Positions 26,151 through 34,153 are shown, counted from the first letter of the stretch. The stretch: 53,332 nt of DNA from Bacteroides sp. (GCA_014802265.1 JAAVCP010000012.1:1-53332); one strand, 5' to 3'. Made by a program: numbers and translations. The notes: a model not told the origin generated them from the sequence alone.

Positions 26151-26705
26151 TTAATAAAAGTCCTCGTCATAGTGGCGACCTGTTGGCGATGTCCCGTGTT
26201 TAGGTTCTTTTCTTTTTCTGGCAGTTTTATCCGGAAGAAACATTGCGCTGCCAAAAATTAATGTGAGTCCGGCTGCCCAGCCTAATCTCTCATAAATGTA
26301 GCTGTTAAACCGGTTGCCTACAATTTCATGAATTGACTTTATTGGCTCGTCCCAGTTGATACCTTGCAATAGGGATATGTCTAAGAAATTGGAAATGACC
26401 GGGTATCTGGCTATTAATTCTTTTATGCTCTCTTCACTACTGTGAAGGTCCAGAGTCTGCATTCCGATGCTTAGCGTGTCAATGGCATCCATTACGGTAG
26501 ATTTGAGCTGTAGGGCATAGAACATGGTGGTCAATTGATAGAAAAGCAAGCAAAAAAGCACACTCCCTGATAATAAGGCTATTGGGGTGAGATTGCCATA
26601 TTTGGTCTGACGTGCAGACAGCAACAGCAATATCCCGCAAATTAAAATTGCAGTGACAGTTCCTCCAAATACGCAGCCAAAGCCATATGAAAGGAATTTA
26701 AACAT
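26151..26705 (-). CDS. Small inner-membrane protein, first gene of the tubulin-like operon
   Basis: A 184-aa protein with about three transmembrane helices (residues 8-30, 40-65 and 140-157). A 75-residue presumably periplasmic helical loop lies between the second and third. The tail is short, basic and then acidic (RKRKEPKHG, then DEDFY), and is probably cytosolic. I do not recognise it. It precedes the tubulin-like gene by 37 bases. Sixty-five bases upstream is the terminator of a structured RNA region, so its expression may depend on read-through. Possible role: membrane anchor for the tubulin-like protein. Confidence 0.75.
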   Translation of the reverse strand: MFKFLSYGFGCVFGGTVTAILICGILLLLSARQTKYGNLTPIALLSGSVLFCLLFYQLTTMFYALQLKSTVMDAIDTLSIGMQTLDLHSSEESIKELIARYPVISNFLDISLLQGINWDEPIKSIHEIVGNRFNSYIYERLGWAAGLTLIFGSAMFLPDKTARKRKEPKHGTSPTGRHYDEDFY

Positions 26706-26770
26706 CGTAGTCTTATGAAAGCCACCGGCTCTATGGCATTTTGGGGGGAATAGAAGATAATGGCAATAAT

Positions 26771-26852
26771 AAAAAAAGTGTGAGCCTGTTCAACTATCCT
26801 CAACCGGCTCTGGACTGCCTTGACAACGATAGCCATAGAAACAACTCACACT
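26771..26852 (-). terminator. Intrinsic terminator between the structured RNA and the tubulin-like operon
   Basis: On the minus strand AGTGTGAG (26845-26852) pairs with CTCACACT (26777-26784) and a run of T follows (26771-26777). An inner CTATC/GATAG stem and a 30-base loop fill the hairpin. It ends 65 bases before the first gene of the operon, so it either ends a separate small RNA or attenuates the operon. Confidence 0.7.
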
Positions 26853-27030
26853 TAGGGGTAGGTAAATATAATCCTAACTGTAGGGAAGAGTCGTTTCCTT
26901 CAGTTTAAGTATAGCTACACCTAAGAAAGAGCGTCTATTCCTTCTGTTGTCAATGAATTGTCCAGATTCGTTGAAAGAAGTGCGAAACGCTTTTTCTACT
27001 ATGTCCGTGTATAATCTATGAGTATACACG
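26771..27030 (-). ncRNA. Candidate structured RNA or operon leader
   Basis: The gene-free stretch 26706-27334 holds a densely paired RNA on the minus strand. GTGTATA/TATACAC (27007-27029) forms a first hairpin. CTTAGGTGTAG (26915-26925) pairs 10 of 11 with CTACCCCTAAG (26851-26861). Inside it AACTGAAGG pairs with CCTACAGTT (one mismatch; 26897-26905 with 26876-26884), and the terminator hairpin follows. A TATCTTTG box lies at 27034-27041, and a better promoter at 27240-27269 would give a 465-nt transcript. It resembles no tmRNA, RNase P RNA, SRP RNA or tRNA motif that I can see. It may be an independent small RNA or a riboswitch/attenuator for the tubulin-like operon. Confidence 0.5.
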
Positions 27031-27080
27031 TTGCAAAGATACAAAGAATTTCTGAATAGACGCTCATTCAGTGAGTTGTT
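26874..27080 (-). other. Open frame of 68 codons without ATG inside the structured RNA
   Basis: One minus-strand frame stays open from just after a TGA at 27081-27083 to TAG at 26874-26876. It has no ATG; only TTG and GTG codons could start it. The composition looks protein-like in its second half (GQFIDNRRNRRSFLGVA), but the frame overlaps the paired elements of the candidate RNA. It is more likely a by-product of a conserved RNA, or a decayed gene end, than a translated gene. Confidence 0.2.
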
Positions 27081-27239
27081 TCATTATGTTTTACAACATA
27101 AATTAACATTTAGTATTTATTAGTTCTTATTTTTATTGATTTTATGAGCTATCTGGTCGTGGAAAGTATAAATTTTAGGATTGTAAAGAAAAGAAAACGC
27201 TGTATGTAAGAATAAAGCACTGTGAAACGGATTATTGTG

Positions 27240-27269
27240 CAAAGTTAAGGAAAATAATTATATAAACAA
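27240..27269 (-). promoter_or_regulatory. Promoter upstream of the structured RNA / tubulin-like operon
   Basis: Minus strand: TTG (27267-27269), exactly 19 bases, then TAACTTTG (27240-27247), a full match to the Bacteroidetes consensus. Predicted initiation is near 27235, toward the structured RNA and the nine-gene operon. An additional TATCTTTG box without a -33 element lies at 27034-27041. Confidence 0.7.
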
Positions 27270-27334
27270 AATTATTAGGGTGCTGTCATATATCATAATT
27301 TAGCTTCTAAATATACACCTTTAATCCTGATTTG

Positions 27335-27874
27335 TTATTTTTTTATGTATTCTGGATGAGAGATTAGGAACTCGGTGATTGTTGTGTCGATTTGTCGGCG
27401 GTCTTCAAGGCGGTCGCCTTGCCATACGATGTGGGCACGGCTGTAGAATGGTGCCCTAAGGGTGAGTTGGCGGCTGATTATGTCGCGGATTTCATCATCA
27501 GAGCGTCCTGCCACCAGGGGGCGTTGGGCATTTTGTGCCTTTAGTCGGGCGAAAAGACGGTCGTGGGTGGTCTGAAGCCAAAGGCTTACGCCGAGTGAAT
27601 TTATTATTTCCATATTATTAAAGAAGCAGGGTGTCCCTCCGCCGCAAGCCACAATGGTGTCATTGTTTTGTGCAACCTCAATCAGCATCTCCCTTTCAAT
27701 TTTTCTAAAGCCTTCCTCGCCGTGCTTATTAAAAATTTCTGTGATGGAGGCATTTTGGGTCTTCTCAATAAATTCGTCAAGGTCTATAAAGCGTAATCCC
27801 GTGACTTCTGACAGGGCTTTCCCAAAGGTGGTTTTCCCACAACCCATGTAACCGATGATAAACAGTGGCAACAT
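27335..27874 (-). CDS. aroK: Shikimate kinase
   Basis: A 179-aa cytosolic enzyme that phosphorylates shikimate with ATP in aromatic amino-acid synthesis. It has the P-loop GYMGCGKTT (residues 8-16), D33 in DLDEF, R57 in GFRKIERE, the substrate-binding GGG at 78-80, R118 in the lid (QRPL), and R140 in RAPFYSRAH. Length is normal. It is last in a minus-strand run that begins with the steroid-reductase-like gene, 41 bases after the GT117 gene. A function link to that run is not apparent; the grouping may just be positional. Confidence 0.95.
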   Translation of the reverse strand: MLPLFIIGYMGCGKTTFGKALSEVTGLRFIDLDEFIEKTQNASITEIFNKHGEEGFRKIEREMLIEVAQNNDTIVACGGGTPCFFNNMEIINSLGVSLWLQTTHDRLFARLKAQNAQRPLVAGRSDDEIRDIISRQLTLRAPFYSRAHIVWQGDRLEDRRQIDTTITEFLISHPEYIKK

Positions 27875-27915
27875 AAATTTTAGTGATTAATGATAAATGG
27901 TTAGAGATTAATAAT

Positions 27916-30900
27916 TTAATGAGTGAGGAGAGAATCAATCTGAGGCAGGGAAGACAGTATCCGTAAAGTGGAGGCTGAAACTGTGTGACGCTGACGCGGC
28001 GACAGGCTCTTGTAGTATCGTTCCCATCCCTTTGCCTGCGACTTTATAAGCTTCAGATGCTCCTTTGCCATTTCTCCATATTGGCTGTCTTGGGTGTTTC
28101 TTCCCAGCTCATAAAGCAGTCTGCCGTAGGCTATCCCTTCGTGGAAGGTGGTGTCTGCCACTGTGAAAGATCCTGCGGGGATTTCATGATAGGGGTAGTG
28201 GGTCTTGATCATGTTCACTGCCTCGGTAGCCGAATATACGTCGCTGTCTTTCAGCAATTCGCAAGCGGTTATGATCATGCTTCCTCTTTGTCGGCGGCAA
28301 TGATCCATGATGATGGGGTCTCTGTAATAAGGTTTCGAGTCCTTATTGCTTAATTGCTTTAGAAGACTTGCGAAATTGGCTGTAAGCTCAACTTTCCGTA
28401 TTGAATCCGGGATTGCCATATCAAACAGGTGTCCTCCTACTCCGGGGGTTATTTTATGCTTGACAGCCTGGTAAAAATCGCTTTTCACCGGATATAAGAA
28501 CAGTAAGGGGCGCGGGTCTGCCAACTCATTGTTGGTGGCAACTATGTCAAGCAGCATTAGTGTGCGGAAAGACATCAGCCCTCCCGGAGCCAATGAGCGG
28601 AGGTTAATCTTCAGGGTGTCCGTAGAATTGGGATTGGCAACGAACACATTGCTGTGGCTAAATTCGGGTGCCCCGGTCTTTACGGAGTAGAGTTCCTTTA
28701 ATGCCTGTATCAGCGGCACGGGCACTGTGTCCGCATCGTGGGCAATTCGCGTAAAGTCATAGGAATGGAAATTTATGTCGGCAGGGGTGGCAGTAAACGG
28801 TATTCCCCGTTCCCCTTGTTTCATAATATTGACCACATATCCCGGCACGGTAAAATAGGAGATGTCGATTACGGTGTGGTGCTGTCCGATCCCTTCAGTT
28901 TCCTGGGTATACCAAAGAGGGAAGGTATGGTTGTCGCCATATGTGAAAATGATTGCCGGGCGTTCAATCGACAATATTCCCGAGGCAAAGTCAAGTGGCT
29001 CGGAACGCCCTGCCCGCTGGTGGTCGCCATAATTCTGTGTGACCATTATTGCGGGCACCAACAAGGTTGAGACCGCAGAGACTGCGGCAAACGCCATTCG
29101 GGCAACCGTGGTGTCTTTTGACATGACTTTAGCTTTTGCCACCCATAGCAGCCACCATATCAATCCCATTCCTATCCATACACAGAAAGCCATGTAGGAG
29201 CCTAAGAAAGAATAGTCACGTTCTCTTGCCTCCCCGGGGGTCTGATTCAGGTAGACCACAATGGCAACCCCGGTCATAAGAAACATCATGGCTACCACAG
29301 CCTGTGCCCTCAGACCCCGTTTCCCCTTTCTGAAAAGCAGGCAGATTCCGGAAATGCCCATTATGAAGGGGATTCCGAAATACACGTGCCTGCCGGGGTT
29401 GTTTCTCCCTGCATAGTCGGGAAGCAATCCCTGGTCGCCGAGCATAAGGTTATCAATAGGGGGGATGCCTGTTATGAAATTCCCATGCTCTATTTCCCCC
29501 GTGGAGTGCATGTCGTTCTGCCTCCCTATGAAGTTCCACAGGAGATAGCGCACATACATGTAATAAATCTGATACGTAGCCAGCATATTCAGATTTTGCA
29601 GGTAAGTGGGGCGCCACGAATACTTCTCTTCGCGCGTTCCGTCGTTGAGCATCTTCCCTACGGGATTGCCAAGGGTGTCGAATGCCTCCGAGATTTTCAC
29701 CTTAGTCATGGTTTCTTTATTCATTCCTGTCCAGTCTTCATAACTTTCAAGGTCATAAGGTGAAGACCCCGTTATTCTTGGGAACCACATGTCGAGTTCC
29801 GGTGTGGTTATTCTTGAGAAAGCGTAATCAGATATCAGGTAGCCGTTCTTACTGTCAATAATTCGGGCATTTTCCTCCTTGTCCTGTTCCGACATCATTC
29901 CGCTCCGTTGATGCAGGTGTGCATCGGTGATATAGGGGGCATATATCTTCCCCTTGTTTTTTAGGGCATAAAGGGGATAGGTGGGCATCGGCTTTCCCGG
30001 AGCCCACTTTTCTTGCAGCATGGGCTTGCTGTAAGGTGTCGCGCCATATAAAAGTGGCTTCGAGCCGTATTGGTCACGGGCAATATATGAGGAAAGCGCA
30101 AATATGTCGGTCGGCTGTGCCTCATTCATTGGCGGGGCAGCATACCCCCTGATCAATATGACGGCGAATGATGAATAGCCTAATAGGATAAAGGCGGTTA
30201 TCCACGTGCCGGTCAGTAGTTTTGACCGCAGGGCGGGAGCCGAGGTTAACAGCGATTTGGAGTGCGATATAAAATATGCGGTTGCAGGGAAAAATATACA
30301 TAACAATCCTGCAAATATTAATACCCCTGAAAAATAGGGTAGTCCGAAGGTATTGACGGCTGTCAGTTCAAACCGGGCGGCACAAGCCAGCGTGCCGGGC
30401 ATTATGCCTAACAGTATGAATCCGACGGCGGCAAAAGAGATAAGGATTGCCAGCCATGCCTGTTTTGTGGCATGATTGGGATAGTTGCGGAATACGTAGA
30501 TTAAGGCATAGACGGGGACACACAGAAGATTGAGTTGATGCACCCCGAGGGAAAGCCCGGTGATGTAGCCCACCAATATCAGCAGGCGGCTCCTTTTATC
30601 TGTTGATTCCTCCATTGCCCATCTCAGCATCAGCCACACCGACAGGGAAGTCAGGAATGTCGACATTGCATAGACCTCGGCTTCAACAGCCGAGAACCAT
30701 GCGGAATCGCAAAAAGCGAAGCTCAGACCTGCCGTGACTGAGCCACACGCCGCAACATAATCAAGCCGCCTGGCTGCCACCGCCGCGTGCCGGCTGCATA
30801 CGTATATACAGAATATGAATACGATACGCGCAAGGAAGAAGGCTGCAAACGCCATACATAACGCACTGCATACATTCACCACCAGCGCATGAAGATGAGA

Positions 30901-31122
30901 AGGGAAGAGCATCGTGGCAAAACGCATGGCAAGCATCCAAAAGGGATTTCCCGGCGGGTGCCCCACTTCAAGCCGTGAGGCACAAGTGATATATTCCGGA
31001 CAGTCCCAAAAAGATGCTGAATGGTCTATGGTCAGCAGGTAGATGGAGGCTGCCACCAGAAACACGCCCCATGAGGCAATATTGTTCAGGCGTGAGTTAT
31101 ATTTGAGATGCAGGTCGTTCAT
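27916..31122 (-). CDS. GT117 / DUF2723 membrane glycosyltransferase
   Basis: A 1068-aa GT-C-type membrane protein typical of Bacteroidetes. The N-terminal signature SFWDCPEYITCASRLEVGHPPGNPFW carries the likely catalytic D40 and E43, as in lipid-phosphate-sugar-dependent transferases and protein O-mannosyltransferases. About a dozen membrane helices follow to residue ~690. A soluble, presumably periplasmic domain with helical repeats fills the rest (to 1068). It probably glycosylates exported proteins or lipids; donor and acceptor are unknown. It starts 17 bases after the SDR stop, so it lies in the same transcription unit as the steroid-reductase-like genes. Confidence 0.88.
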   Translation of the reverse strand: MNDLHLKYNSRLNNIASWGVFLVAASIYLLTIDHSASFWDCPEYITCASRLEVGHPPGNPFWMLAMRFATMLFPSHLHALVVNVCSALCMAFAAFFLARIVFIFCIYVCSRHAAVAARRLDYVAACGSVTAGLSFAFCDSAWFSAVEAEVYAMSTFLTSLSVWLMLRWAMEESTDKRSRLLILVGYITGLSLGVHQLNLLCVPVYALIYVFRNYPNHATKQAWLAILISFAAVGFILLGIMPGTLACAARFELTAVNTFGLPYFSGVLIFAGLLCIFFPATAYFISHSKSLLTSAPALRSKLLTGTWITAFILLGYSSFAVILIRGYAAPPMNEAQPTDIFALSSYIARDQYGSKPLLYGATPYSKPMLQEKWAPGKPMPTYPLYALKNKGKIYAPYITDAHLHQRSGMMSEQDKEENARIIDSKNGYLISDYAFSRITTPELDMWFPRITGSSPYDLESYEDWTGMNKETMTKVKISEAFDTLGNPVGKMLNDGTREEKYSWRPTYLQNLNMLATYQIYYMYVRYLLWNFIGRQNDMHSTGEIEHGNFITGIPPIDNLMLGDQGLLPDYAGRNNPGRHVYFGIPFIMGISGICLLFRKGKRGLRAQAVVAMMFLMTGVAIVVYLNQTPGEARERDYSFLGSYMAFCVWIGMGLIWWLLWVAKAKVMSKDTTVARMAFAAVSAVSTLLVPAIMVTQNYGDHQRAGRSEPLDFASGILSIERPAIIFTYGDNHTFPLWYTQETEGIGQHHTVIDISYFTVPGYVVNIMKQGERGIPFTATPADINFHSYDFTRIAHDADTVPVPLIQALKELYSVKTGAPEFSHSNVFVANPNSTDTLKINLRSLAPGGLMSFRTLMLLDIVATNNELADPRPLLFLYPVKSDFYQAVKHKITPGVGGHLFDMAIPDSIRKVELTANFASLLKQLSNKDSKPYYRDPIIMDHCRRQRGSMIITACELLKDSDVYSATEAVNMIKTHYPYHEIPAGSFTVADTTFHEGIAYGRLLYELGRNTQDSQYGEMAKEHLKLIKSQAKGWERYYKSLSPRQRHTVSASTLRILSSLPQIDSLLTH

Positions 31123-31139
31123 TAATTCTGTTTGTTCTG

Positions 31140-31949
31140 TCAGCGGGTGATTCCCTGGTCAAGAAGCCTGTGTTTTATCATCATTCTCACCGGCGTGGGG
31201 AGAATCCCCACAAAGAATATGGAAAGGCGGTTCAGCCACCCGTTGATATATTGTTTCTTCTTGCGAAGCATCTTGTCTATTGCTTTTTTCGCGAATCTTT
31301 CCGGGGTGTCGAGCACATGCAGCTTCATTGCCAGTTGCTTAAGATTATCCGGCAGACCGAAAAGGTCGGTTGCAATCCCTCCCGGACATGCCACCGTCAC
31401 CCCCACGCCATAGTCCCTCATTTCGTAATGCAGGCTGCGTGTGAAGACTCTTATGAAAGCTTTGGTGGAGGCGTATAGGGCAAGCCCGGGCATCGGCATC
31501 CAGCAAGACATTGATGACATGTTGAGAATCCAGCCGTTGCCGTTGGAAGCTCTGCGCATGGCAAACCAGCGCGACATCATTGCCACGGCTCGCATGTGAA
31601 GCGAGATAAACGTTTCCATTTTTCTCTCACTGGTGTCAATCACTGGTGAGAATGAGAAAATCCCGGCATTATTGATGAGTATGTCAGGATTGATGCCCCA
31701 GCCGTTGCAATAGTCTTCAAGCACTTCCGTGACGTTGCTTGTCGTGAGGTCAAGCTGCAACACTAAGACCATCACCTCCGTGTCGGCGGTGATGATGTCG
31801 GCAGCGGCATACAGTCTTTTTTCATCTATATCCACCAGCACCAGCCCGCACCCCCGCCGTGCAAGCTCCAGGGCAAACTGAAACCCTATCCCGCCGGTTG
31901 CCCCGGTGATGATGGCAATTGATGAGGAGAGATCACTAAACTTTCCCAT
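31140..31949 (-). CDS. Short-chain dehydrogenase/reductase (candidate 3-hydroxysteroid dehydrogenase)
   Basis: A 269-aa classical SDR. TGATGGIG (15-22) is the cofactor loop and D40 at the end of the second strand favours NAD(H). NNAG is at 93-96, Ser at 145-148, and the catalytic YASTK at 159-163. A hydrophobic C-terminal tail (LSIFFVGILPTPVRM) may associate with membranes or lipids. The start at 31949 (MGKFSD) is preferred over 31970 because it shortens the overlap with the upstream gene to 14 bases. It follows an OYE-type reductase and a steroid 5-alpha-reductase homologue. That order suggests oxidoreduction of a steroid 3-hydroxyl group; substrate and stereochemistry are inferred from context. 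Confidence 0.85.
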   Translation of the reverse strand: MGKFSDLSSSIAIITGATGGIGFQFALELARRGCGLVLVDIDEKRLYAAADIITADTEVMVLVLQLDLTTSNVTEVLEDYCNGWGINPDILINNAGIFSFSPVIDTSERKMETFISLHMRAVAMMSRWFAMRRASNGNGWILNMSSMSCWMPMPGLALYASTKAFIRVFTRSLHYEMRDYGVGVTVACPGGIATDLFGLPDNLKQLAMKLHVLDTPERFAKKAIDKMLRKKKQYINGWLNRLSIFFVGILPTPVRMMIKHRLLDQGITR

Positions 31950-33162
31950 TATTCTTTTTGATATTGGCAATCTCTTTTAAAATCTTGGGAGGAAGGTTGT
32001 CGAGATGCTTATGACATGCCATTTCGCGGGAATACATTCTTGCGATGCAGTAGTTCACGTGGTCGCACGAGCAGCGGTGATTCCCCACTTTTCTCATTTT
32101 GTTGACGAAGTCAGGCTCATTGAGCAGTGCGCGTCCCATCTGGACGAACTCAAATCCGGAGTCGATTGCCTTGTCGGCATTCTCACGGCTCACCACTCCG
32201 CCTACATACACGAGGGGAAGGCTCAGGGCTTTACGGAATTTTAATGCGTCGTCAAGGAAATACATCTCTTTGAACTCCGATTTCGGAATCATGTGTTTCC
32301 CTACTGCCCTTACTCCATATTTCAGCCACCACTGCTTCATATAGTAGGTCATTGCATAGATCGGCATTTCCCCGCGCATGACATACATCGGGGCTTTGCT
32401 CACAAACCCTCCTGACAGCACTATGGCATGCGCGCCGAGGCGTTCAATCTCCTGTGCCACGGTCATGCAGTCGTCGATCTCAAGTCCACCCTTGAATCCG
32501 TCGCGCATATTTGTTTTTACCAATATCCCCATGTCGCTTCCTGCCGCCTTCATAACCTCTTCCATACACATCTGCATGAACCGCATACGGTTCTTAAGCG
32601 GACCCCCAAACTCATCCTGCCGGTGGTTGGTATATGGAGAGAGGAATTGTGAGATAAGGTAGCCGTGCCCCGCATGAACCTCCACGCAGTCAAACCCGGC
32701 GTCACGCGCTGTGCGCACAGCGTCGCCAAACTGTCTTGCCAGTGTCTTCAGCTCATCTTTTCTGAGCCCCCTCACTATTGTGGGGGAGTAGAGGTTAAAG
32801 CCTGATGATGCACCCACCGGGATTCCCCCCGCTGTGGAGGGGTGGGTCATGTTTCCGCAGTGTCCTATCTGTATAGAGGCTTTAGCCCCGTGGCTGTGAA
32901 TGCCGTCGGTGATTTCACGTAGTGAGGGCACTATCTTCGGGCGGAGCCAGAGCTGTGTTTTAAACGACAGTGCCGACCGGCAGATGCCGGCGTATGCGAG
33001 TGTGGTCATGCCCACGCCCCCTTGCGCCACGCTCAGATGATAGTCGCGTAGCATAGGGGTAGGGTTATTGTTTTTCCCCATTCCCTCAAAAGCAGCTGAA
33101 CGTATGGTGCGGTTGCGCAGGGCGACGGGTCCGATAAATGCCGGTGTGAAAAGATTACTCAT
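31936..33162 (-). CDS. OYE-family NADH:flavin oxidoreductase (candidate steroid 5-beta-reductase)
   Basis: A 408-aa FMN-dependent TIM-barrel enzyme related to old yellow enzyme and to the N-terminal half of 2,4-dienoyl-CoA reductase and BaiCD. SRFT-like residues are present at the start, IQIGHCGNMTHP in the core, and EVHAGHGYLISQFLSPYTNHR carries the two substrate-binding His and the flavin region. The Cys cluster HRCSCDHVNYC followed by REMAC suggests an iron-sulfur cluster. The C-terminal FAD/NAD domain of BaiCD is absent. It lies 18 bases after the 5-alpha-reductase homologue and overlaps the SDR. Reduction of a delta-4 double bond in 3-keto steroids or bile acids is the most likely role. 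Confidence 0.85.
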   Translation of the reverse strand: MSNLFTPAFIGPVALRNRTIRSAAFEGMGKNNNPTPMLRDYHLSVAQGGVGMTTLAYAGICRSALSFKTQLWLRPKIVPSLREITDGIHSHGAKASIQIGHCGNMTHPSTAGGIPVGASSGFNLYSPTIVRGLRKDELKTLARQFGDAVRTARDAGFDCVEVHAGHGYLISQFLSPYTNHRQDEFGGPLKNRMRFMQMCMEEVMKAAGSDMGILVKTNMRDGFKGGLEIDDCMTVAQEIERLGAHAIVLSGGFVSKAPMYVMRGEMPIYAMTYYMKQWWLKYGVRAVGKHMIPKSEFKEMYFLDDALKFRKALSLPLVYVGGVVSRENADKAIDSGFEFVQMGRALLNEPDFVNKMRKVGNHRCSCDHVNYCIARMYSREMACHKHLDNLPPKILKEIANIKKNNGKV

Positions 33163-33180
33163 GGTGGATTGATTAAAGCA

Positions 33181-33960
33181 TCAGTATAGGAAGGGAATGA
33201 TATATCTGCGGTTGAGTGAGGTATATTGTTCTCCGAATTCTTTTGAATAGCGGGCATGAAGGGAGCGGGCACGTGGGGCAAGATTCGCGAATGTCCAAAG
33301 GGCAAACACCGCCCCCGGCACTGACCAGGTAAGAATGGCATAGCCGGTCCATTCGGTAAGCTCCCCGAAATAGTTTGCCCCGGTCACATACCGGTAGAGC
33401 CCTTTCCGTGGAATATAATGGCGTGTGTCGCCGGGTTGCCGCAGATGGCGTATCACATGGTCGGAATGAAGGTTGATTCCCATTCCCGTGAAGAAAACCA
33501 CCGTGCCGAGAATGAAGAGGGGAGAGGTGAGCCACGACGCGGGGTAGGCACCCGGGGGCGCGACAAAAAACAGCCACCCGCCGATCATATAGGCATTGAT
33601 GGTGTTGAACGCCATCCCCATTGCCACTATTGCCCAGGGCATGCGGCTTTTCCCTCTCATAAGGAAAGGGAAGATGAAGGTGCGTTGGAAATAATGCAGC
33701 TCAAACAGTGATGCCATGACGCATGGGGCAATCTCTGCGTGGCGCGGACTGCAAATCCATATTGCAGCCATGCATATGAATGAAGGTGCCTCCATTATGA
33801 CCCAGCCGGTGCGGTTGCTTACCGACGGACCCCATTTGGGGCTGTAGGTCATGCCGTAGGCTGCCTCTATACGATGCAGCGCGATAAACACAACCACGGC
33901 AAGCACTGCCATGCTTCCTGTGACTATATCAAAAATCTCCGGCTTAAAAATTATTTCCAT
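33181..33960 (-). CDS. Steroid 5-alpha-reductase family membrane protein
   Basis: A 259-aa polytopic protein of the 3-oxo-5-alpha-steroid 4-dehydrogenase family, with the same length as the human type 1 enzyme. The C-terminal half shows the family core: NLHSDHVIRHLR, then YIPRKGLYRYVTGANYFGE and LTEWTGYAI, NLAPRARSLHARYSKEFGEQY, and the end IIPFLY. The enzyme reduces the delta-4 bond of 3-keto steroids with NADPH inside the membrane. ATG 33960 is chosen because the longer frame (33996) would start inside a -7-like box. It leads a unit with an OYE-type reductase and an SDR, the set described for bile-acid conversion in gut Bacteroidales. Confidence 0.88.
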   Translation of the reverse strand: MEIIFKPEIFDIVTGSMAVLAVVVFIALHRIEAAYGMTYSPKWGPSVSNRTGWVIMEAPSFICMAAIWICSPRHAEIAPCVMASLFELHYFQRTFIFPFLMRGKSRMPWAIVAMGMAFNTINAYMIGGWLFFVAPPGAYPASWLTSPLFILGTVVFFTGMGINLHSDHVIRHLRQPGDTRHYIPRKGLYRYVTGANYFGELTEWTGYAILTWSVPGAVFALWTFANLAPRARSLHARYSKEFGEQYTSLNRRYIIPFLY

Positions 33961-33965
33961 AACGG

Positions 33966-33973
33966 CAAAATTA
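33966..33973 (-). promoter_or_regulatory. -7-like box of the steroid-reductase unit
   Basis: Minus-strand TAATTTTG lies only five bases before the ATG at 33960, so a transcript from here would have almost no leader. A TTG lies 16 bases upstream (33990-33992), shorter than the usual 19-20. Confidence 0.45.
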
Positions 33974-34021
33974 ACGAAAAATCCTGATACAACCATACTA
34001 ATGGACTAAAAAATCATGGAA

Positions 34022-34078
34022 CATGGGCAATTTATAGCCTTTGCCACCGCTCGGCTTGCATACTTTGTTGTGCCCATG
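34022..34078. repeat. 8-bp inverted repeat in the divergent region
   Basis: CATGGGCA (34022-34029) and TGCCCATG (34071-34078) are exact inverted copies 41 bases apart, between the divergent steroid-reductase and DUF3737 genes. They could be operator half-sites. The rest of 33961-34223 holds one -7 box per strand. Confidence 0.3.
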
Positions 34079-34145
34079 ATGCCCGTTTCCTTAATTTGGG
34101 TACATTTTAATGCAATTCGGGTAGGGTTATTACGTGAAGTTTTAT

Positions 34146-34153
34146 TAATTTTG
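34146..34153 (+). promoter_or_regulatory. -7 box of the DUF3737/PatB/MATE unit
   Basis: TAATTTTG fits TAnnTTTG; predicted initiation near 34159 leaves about 65 bases before the ATG at 34224. No TTG at the normal distance was found. Confidence 0.45.

Noticed and set aside
26642..26836. 64-codon minus-strand frame bridging the terminator and the start of the 26151-26705 gene
   Set aside because: It begins inside the terminator hairpin and overlaps the real gene in another frame; no ribosome site or family pattern was seen.
33181..33996. Isoprenylcysteine methyltransferase or NnrU-like assignment for the polytopic protein
   Set aside because: The C-terminal core (GANYFGE, EWTGYAI, NLAPRA, IIPFLY) fits steroid 5-alpha-reductases better.
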